Below are positions 59,935 to 64,000 of a stretch of 64,000 nucleotides of DNA, piece after piece. Both the position numbers and the translations under genes were made by a program. The notes under the pieces were generated by a model. The model saw only the letters and a program-made list of their open reading frames with translations. It had not been told where the DNA came from and did no database searches. Source of the DNA: Girardinichthys multiradiatus (taxonomy: Eukaryota; Chordata; Actinopteri; Cyprinodontiformes; Goodeidae); contig NC_061818.1 in the NCBI RefSeq assembly GCF_021462225.1, positions 19,799,462 through 19,863,461 on the forward strand. Direction: 5' to 3'. Position 1 is the stretch's first letter. The number at the start of each line of letters is the position of its first letter.

Positions 59935-62900
59935 TCATTTTCTGGGTCTCCAGATATTCACGGTAACATCACCAGCGGCCACAGCAAAGATTCCAGCCTC
60001 CACACTCAGTTGACAGCAGAAGGAAACAGCAGGAGGGACAGAAGGGGATTGAATAATTAAACAAGAGTTGAGATCAGTATTTATTTATTTTTTTAAACAG
60101 TAATAAAGACTTTAATAAAATGAATAGCTAAATATAAAGCCAGATATTTACATACATTATATACAATTATATAACATTTTTTCCCCTCACTGCCTGACAT
60201 AAACTATACCAAACCTTTCCTATTTTAGGTCACTTAGAATTACTAAAACTATTTCTATTTGCTGTATGCCAGAATAAAAACAGAATTATCTACACCAATG
60301 GTGTCCAAGATTTACCTTCCTGTTTGATGTCTTGACATATTTCCACATAATGATCATTCCTTTTAATGCCATCTGTTTTTTAAAGTGCTCCATTTCCTCC
60401 TGGAGCAAACACCCCCACAACATGATGCAGCCACTCCCGTACTTCAAAGTTGGGACACAGTTCTCAGGCTTTAAGGTTTCCACATTTTCTTCCCAATGTA
60501 ACGAAGGTCACCAAACTTCAATTTTTGTTTCACGAGACAGGAAATATCTTCAAACATGACTATCTTTACCCCTGAGGGCATTTGCAAACTGCAGTCTGAC
60601 TTTTTATGTAGCTTTAAAGTATCAGCTTCTTCTTCTCTAAATTATCTTTGAGCCCATGTTAGTATAGGATCATTTTACTGTGGATAATGATTAGGCCTGC
60701 ATCTCTACAAGATTAACTGCCTCATTTCCTGGAGTTGATGCCCACATTTTGCATCAAAATATGCTCATCTCTGGGCCACAGAACCCGTCTCCTTCCTGAA
60801 CAGTATGATGGCTGGACATCCCTATGCTGTTTATTCTTGCATATAATTGTTTGAACTCATGAAAGTGGCACTTTCTGGCATCTGGAAATTGTACCCAAAG
60901 ATTAACCAGACTTGTGAAGGTCCACAGTTCTCTTCCTGATATCTTGGCTGATTTCTTGTGATTTTCCCATGATGTGAAACAAGGAAGCAGTGTGTTTTTA
61001 GGCGTTAAGGTGCTTTGAAATAGATCCTTCTGTTAATCTGAAATTTAGATAATACAAATAATTTTTGCATGCAATCATAGCTGACAGAAGGACACTTTAG
61101 TCTCATTTAATGCCAGAAAGTAAGTTGGGTTTTCATATTTAATCTTTGATATTTTTGTATAAGAATCATAGAACTGACCCCATCCATGCTGGATGACGCA
61201 GTGTGCACAAAGTCCTTGGTGGTCCACTTGGGATATGAATCTGCAAAACACGGCAGTTACAAAGTAGGGCTGCTTAAAATCAGTACTGTATTAGTAATCT
61301 AATAAAAAAACTCCTCACTCAAACCCACCTTGACAGTTTTATCAGTGGAGCAGGAGTAGAGGCTTCCTTGAGACCGGTGGATACCATTGACCAGAGCTGT
61401 GTGTCCCACATCAAACTGGGAGAGGGGCTTTAAGGTACCGGTCTGCATGGAAAAGGAGTGCAGCATACCTTTGTTGTCTCCAGCCCAAACCTCGTGGCCA
61501 CTGTAGCTCATGGAGGATAAAAAGGAGCTCAGCTGCAGACAGAAACATTGACACTGTCAGTCTTAGATCTGAGAGCACAACAAAAAAAACAAGTGTTATA
61601 GACGTGGTTTACCTTAATTTTCTTTAATGCTTTAAGTGCCCTGCGATCATAGATTGCAACAGTGCAGTCTGCGCTCCCAGATATGATGTATGTGTCATCA
61701 GCAGCCATGCACATTACAGCATTACCATGGAGGCGAACACTTTTAATCAGTGGTTCAGCAGCTGGAGAAAACCATAACATATGAGCTTGGCAGAGCACAC
61801 ACTTCCAGAGTCTGTTTAAAAGCAGCAGTAATTGGCATTGCTTTAAGAAATGTAACTTTTTCAAACCCAATGTCTTTTATCGGCATTTTATGTGAAACAC
61901 TAAATAAATGATTTTGCTAACAAGGAAGCAAAGGGAAAACAAGCGGAAATTTAGAACAAATACTTTCGCAAGGCACTGTATGTGTTAACTGTCCTTACCT
62001 CTGGTGTCATACATATTGATCCTCTTGTCAAAAGTCCCAGCCAGTAAGACATCCGTCTGACAGGACAAGCAGAGGACAGAGGCCCCGGCCCTGATCAGGC
62101 CCCTATCTGTGCCGCCTGCCTATAAGTCCCACAGCCTCACGGTGCTATCAAAGCCCCCTGAGGCCAGAAAAGAACCCTCAGATGCCAGGCACCAGACCCA
62201 GCCCTGATGGGAGGTGAAGTCCCTCTTCCTTCCCAACGTGTGGAGCAGCATACCGTCAGGGCTTGCCTCCAGGTCCCAAAGTTTCACATTATAGTCTCTG
62301 GACGCTGTGGCACAGACAGCTACTTTTCCTCCAAGGAAGAGCACAGAGTTGACCGAGGCAATGTGACTTGAGTGTAAGGTAATGCACTCCAGTGCTGGGG
62401 GTGGGCTAGGACTTCTGGAGGATTTATGTTGGATCATTTCTGCTTGTCCTCTGTTATTCACATGTCTAGGGTAGCCAAGGTCATTTTGGTCATGATGAGC
62501 CCCACCTGGCCCAACATCTGCATTGAGCCACATCCTTCCATCTTCAATTAGTGCAGCTGCCCAACCTCCAGACTACCTTCCAGTTCCTCTCTCAACCTTG
62601 CCATCTGGTCCCCATCTAAGTCTGGCTGCATTTCACCGTCATCAGCTTCCATTACTACCTCTATGCCTTCATCAGCACCATAAGCAACCTCTTGTGCTGC
62701 CACCCCCACCCTATCTACTTCACTTCCTCCTACATTTTCATGACCCCCAGGAACCTGTCCTCTCTCCTGCAGCCTCACTTGATCACCTTCTTTCTCATTC
62801 TCCTCTGACTGTTTGGCCACATATTGCACTTCACCTACCCAGCAGGTAATGAGCTGCTCCATCTCCAGGCAAGCAGTGGGCCAGTTGAAGTCCTCCCTCG

Positions 62901-63957
62901 GCCCAACTGGAAATCGCGCTTTTGATCCAATTAGTCTCTGTGCCCATAGCTGCCAAGCTGTGGCGTCTTCACCAACACTACTCAATGTGTGACATACCTG
63001 AAACAAAACCTGGACTGTTAAAAAGGAACAAGTAAAAGTGCCTTGCATTAACTTTTGACGTACATTACATCTTCAAATTCTTGGTTATTTTATTGGGATT
63101 TCAGATGATGCACCAAAACAAAGCAGAGAATAACTACGAAGTTGCAGGAAAATGAAATAAAACCTTCTTGCTAATTGGCTCAAGTTGGATTTACTTCTGG
63201 ACTTTGACTGGGCCATTCTAACACATAAATATGCCTTGATCTTTCTATTGTAGCTCTGGCTGTATGTTCAGGGTCATCTTCTGACTGGAAGGGGAACCTC
63301 TGCCCCTCACATCTTGTGCAGCATCCAACAGGTTTTCCTCCATAATAGCCCATTCGCTCAGGGCGATGTGCAGTGTTAGCATTCCACTACACATATTCTT
63401 AATATCAATATCATTTTCTGTTTTTTATTTGTAAAAAAAAATATTCACCTCCACTTTTCAGTTATGCACTACTTTGTGTTGGTTTCTCATAAATTCCAAT
63501 AAACGTTTCATCAACAACCTTCAGCGTAGGTTGTTGATGAAACGTGTAGGTCATAAAATGACACGTTTTCAAGCAAATCTTCATGATGCTGTGATTCAGG
63601 GAGCTTGAAATTTTTCAATCTGACCTTTGGCAGCACATTGACCACACAATGTGCCGGAAGGTGTGAGGCAATGTGGATTAAGATCTCCCATGGTAATGAC
63701 AACAAGTCACTTGATTCAGCAGATGGTGAGGGGCTAACCCCTGCTGATGGTGAGCTAAGAGCAGGCAGCAGACTGAAAGGAATATGGAGAACAAACTGAG
63801 TCATGACTTAAGTCATCATCACAATAAACATGAATTCAGATCGATTGAAAAAGAAAGCTCTACCCCAGGAGGTCCATGCTGGGACTTTCAGTACGTGGAG
63901 GTTTCACCTGGCCAGGACACGGTGCATCCGGAACTTGTTTTCCTGATTTTGCTTCAT
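59935..63957 (-). CDS. fbxw9: F-box/WD-repeat protein 9, reading frame disrupted as assembled
   Basis: An SCF ubiquitin-ligase substrate receptor: the F-box binds SKP1 and the WD propeller binds targets, which are unknown. Coding exons (minus): 63957-63908, 63772-63625, 62997-61999, 61761-61613, 61532-61329, 61240-61179, 60004-59935; junctions keep phase. The F-box is in exon 2 ([17 protein letters not shown]). Exon 3 has [15 protein letters not shown], an acidic spacer, then WD repeats ([15 protein letters not shown]). Later exons add [27 protein letters not shown] and SCSTDKTVK, ending VNIWRPRK. Two lesions lie in exon 3: a frameshift between 62572 and 62551 in the spacer, and TAG at 62122-62120 right after RLWDL, both with clear homology continuing beyond. 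Either this allele is broken or the assembly has errors. Exon 1 rests on a matching donor phase and is less certain. dhps and fbxw9 are also neighbours in mammals. Confidence 0.9.
60285..60974 (-). pseudogene. Sleeping Beauty-type Tc1 transposase remnant (fbxw9 intron 6)
   Basis: On the minus strand it begins [20 protein letters not shown] near 60971. Later come a [16 protein letters not shown] block, [14 protein letters not shown] sequence, the WRKC region, and [14 protein letters not shown] near 60430, separated by many frameshifts. These blocks match the salmonid-type Tc1 lineage. It is decayed beyond function. Confidence 0.8.
61870..61975. repeat. Tc1 terminal-repeat fragment (fbxw9 intron 3)
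   Basis: AATACTTTCGCAAGGCACTG near 61960 resembles the outer end of a fish Tc1 terminal repeat. Only one end is visible. Confidence 0.5.
63080..63500 (-). pseudogene. Collapsed Tc1 copy (fbxw9 intron 2)
   Basis: Inverted ends are recognisable: TTTTATTGGGATTTCAGATG near 63089 faces the complement of CATAAATTCCAATAAA near 63490. Between them, 63180-63400 is antisense to Tc1 transposase blocks (GCCATTCTAACACATAAATA near 63210, ATTGTAGCTCTGGCTGTATG near 63248, GATGTGCAGTGTTAGC near 63365). Most of the coding region has been deleted. Confidence 0.7.
63503..63545. repeat. 18-bp-stem hairpin next to the Tc1 remnant
   Basis: ACGTTTCATCAACAACCT (63503-63520) is the exact reverse complement of 63528-63545, with a 7-base loop. 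It lies in fbxw9 intron 2, immediately outside a Tc1 end. Confidence 0.9.
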
Positions 63958-64000
63958 GTAGATTAACTCTGACCTCAGACATTTTTTTTTTTTTTTTCCT

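Overview
The window is nuclear DNA from a teleost fish, probably a percomorph. Three things indicate this: intron-containing vertebrate genes in the order dhps - G-protein gamma - fbxw9, a Rex3 (RTE-clade) retrotransposon, and many Tc1/mariner copies of the kinds common in ray-finned fish. Nothing bacterial or viral is present. There are two N gaps, 45397-45896 (500 N) and 46994-47016 (23 N).

Left part (1-35 kb). I find no host coding exon that I can defend. It is a patchwork of mobile elements. A hAT-type transposase gene runs off the left edge and is split by a ~2-kb palindromic foldback element (151-2137). It is followed by a non-autonomous hAT element with a perfect 8-bp target duplication, a near-complete Rex3 on the minus strand with a 13-bp duplication, several decayed Tc1 transposases, two further inverted-repeat elements, and a (GATA)n tract. 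A CCAAT box plus an RFX X-box-like motif near 28.95 kb may mark a promoter.

Middle (35.46-45.4 kb). A head-to-tail array of ~2,086-bp units holds four complete copies and a fifth cut by the assembly gap. Each unit carries three same-orientation AGGGGGCGC motifs, the core of the vertebrate CTCF site, giving 15 in the sequenced part. It encodes no protein.

Right part (46-64 kb). This is the gene-bearing segment. dhps (minus, nine coding exons, intact, 356 aa) makes deoxyhypusine on eIF5A. A compact two-exon heterotrimeric G-protein gamma gene (plus) lies just upstream of it. fbxw9 (minus, seven coding exons) converges on the gamma gene. As assembled, fbxw9 has a frameshift and an in-frame stop in its largest exon. 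A Tc1 element lies 32 bp past the fbxw9 stop codon, between the two convergent genes. The dhps introns hold tRNA-derived SINEs, Tc1 remnants and a pogo-like element nested inside a Tc1 copy.

The three genes are not functionally linked as far as is known. Their proximity is conserved synteny (dhps and fbxw9 are also neighbours in mammals). Exon coordinates were read by hand from splice signals and family conservation; end points of decayed repeats are approximate.
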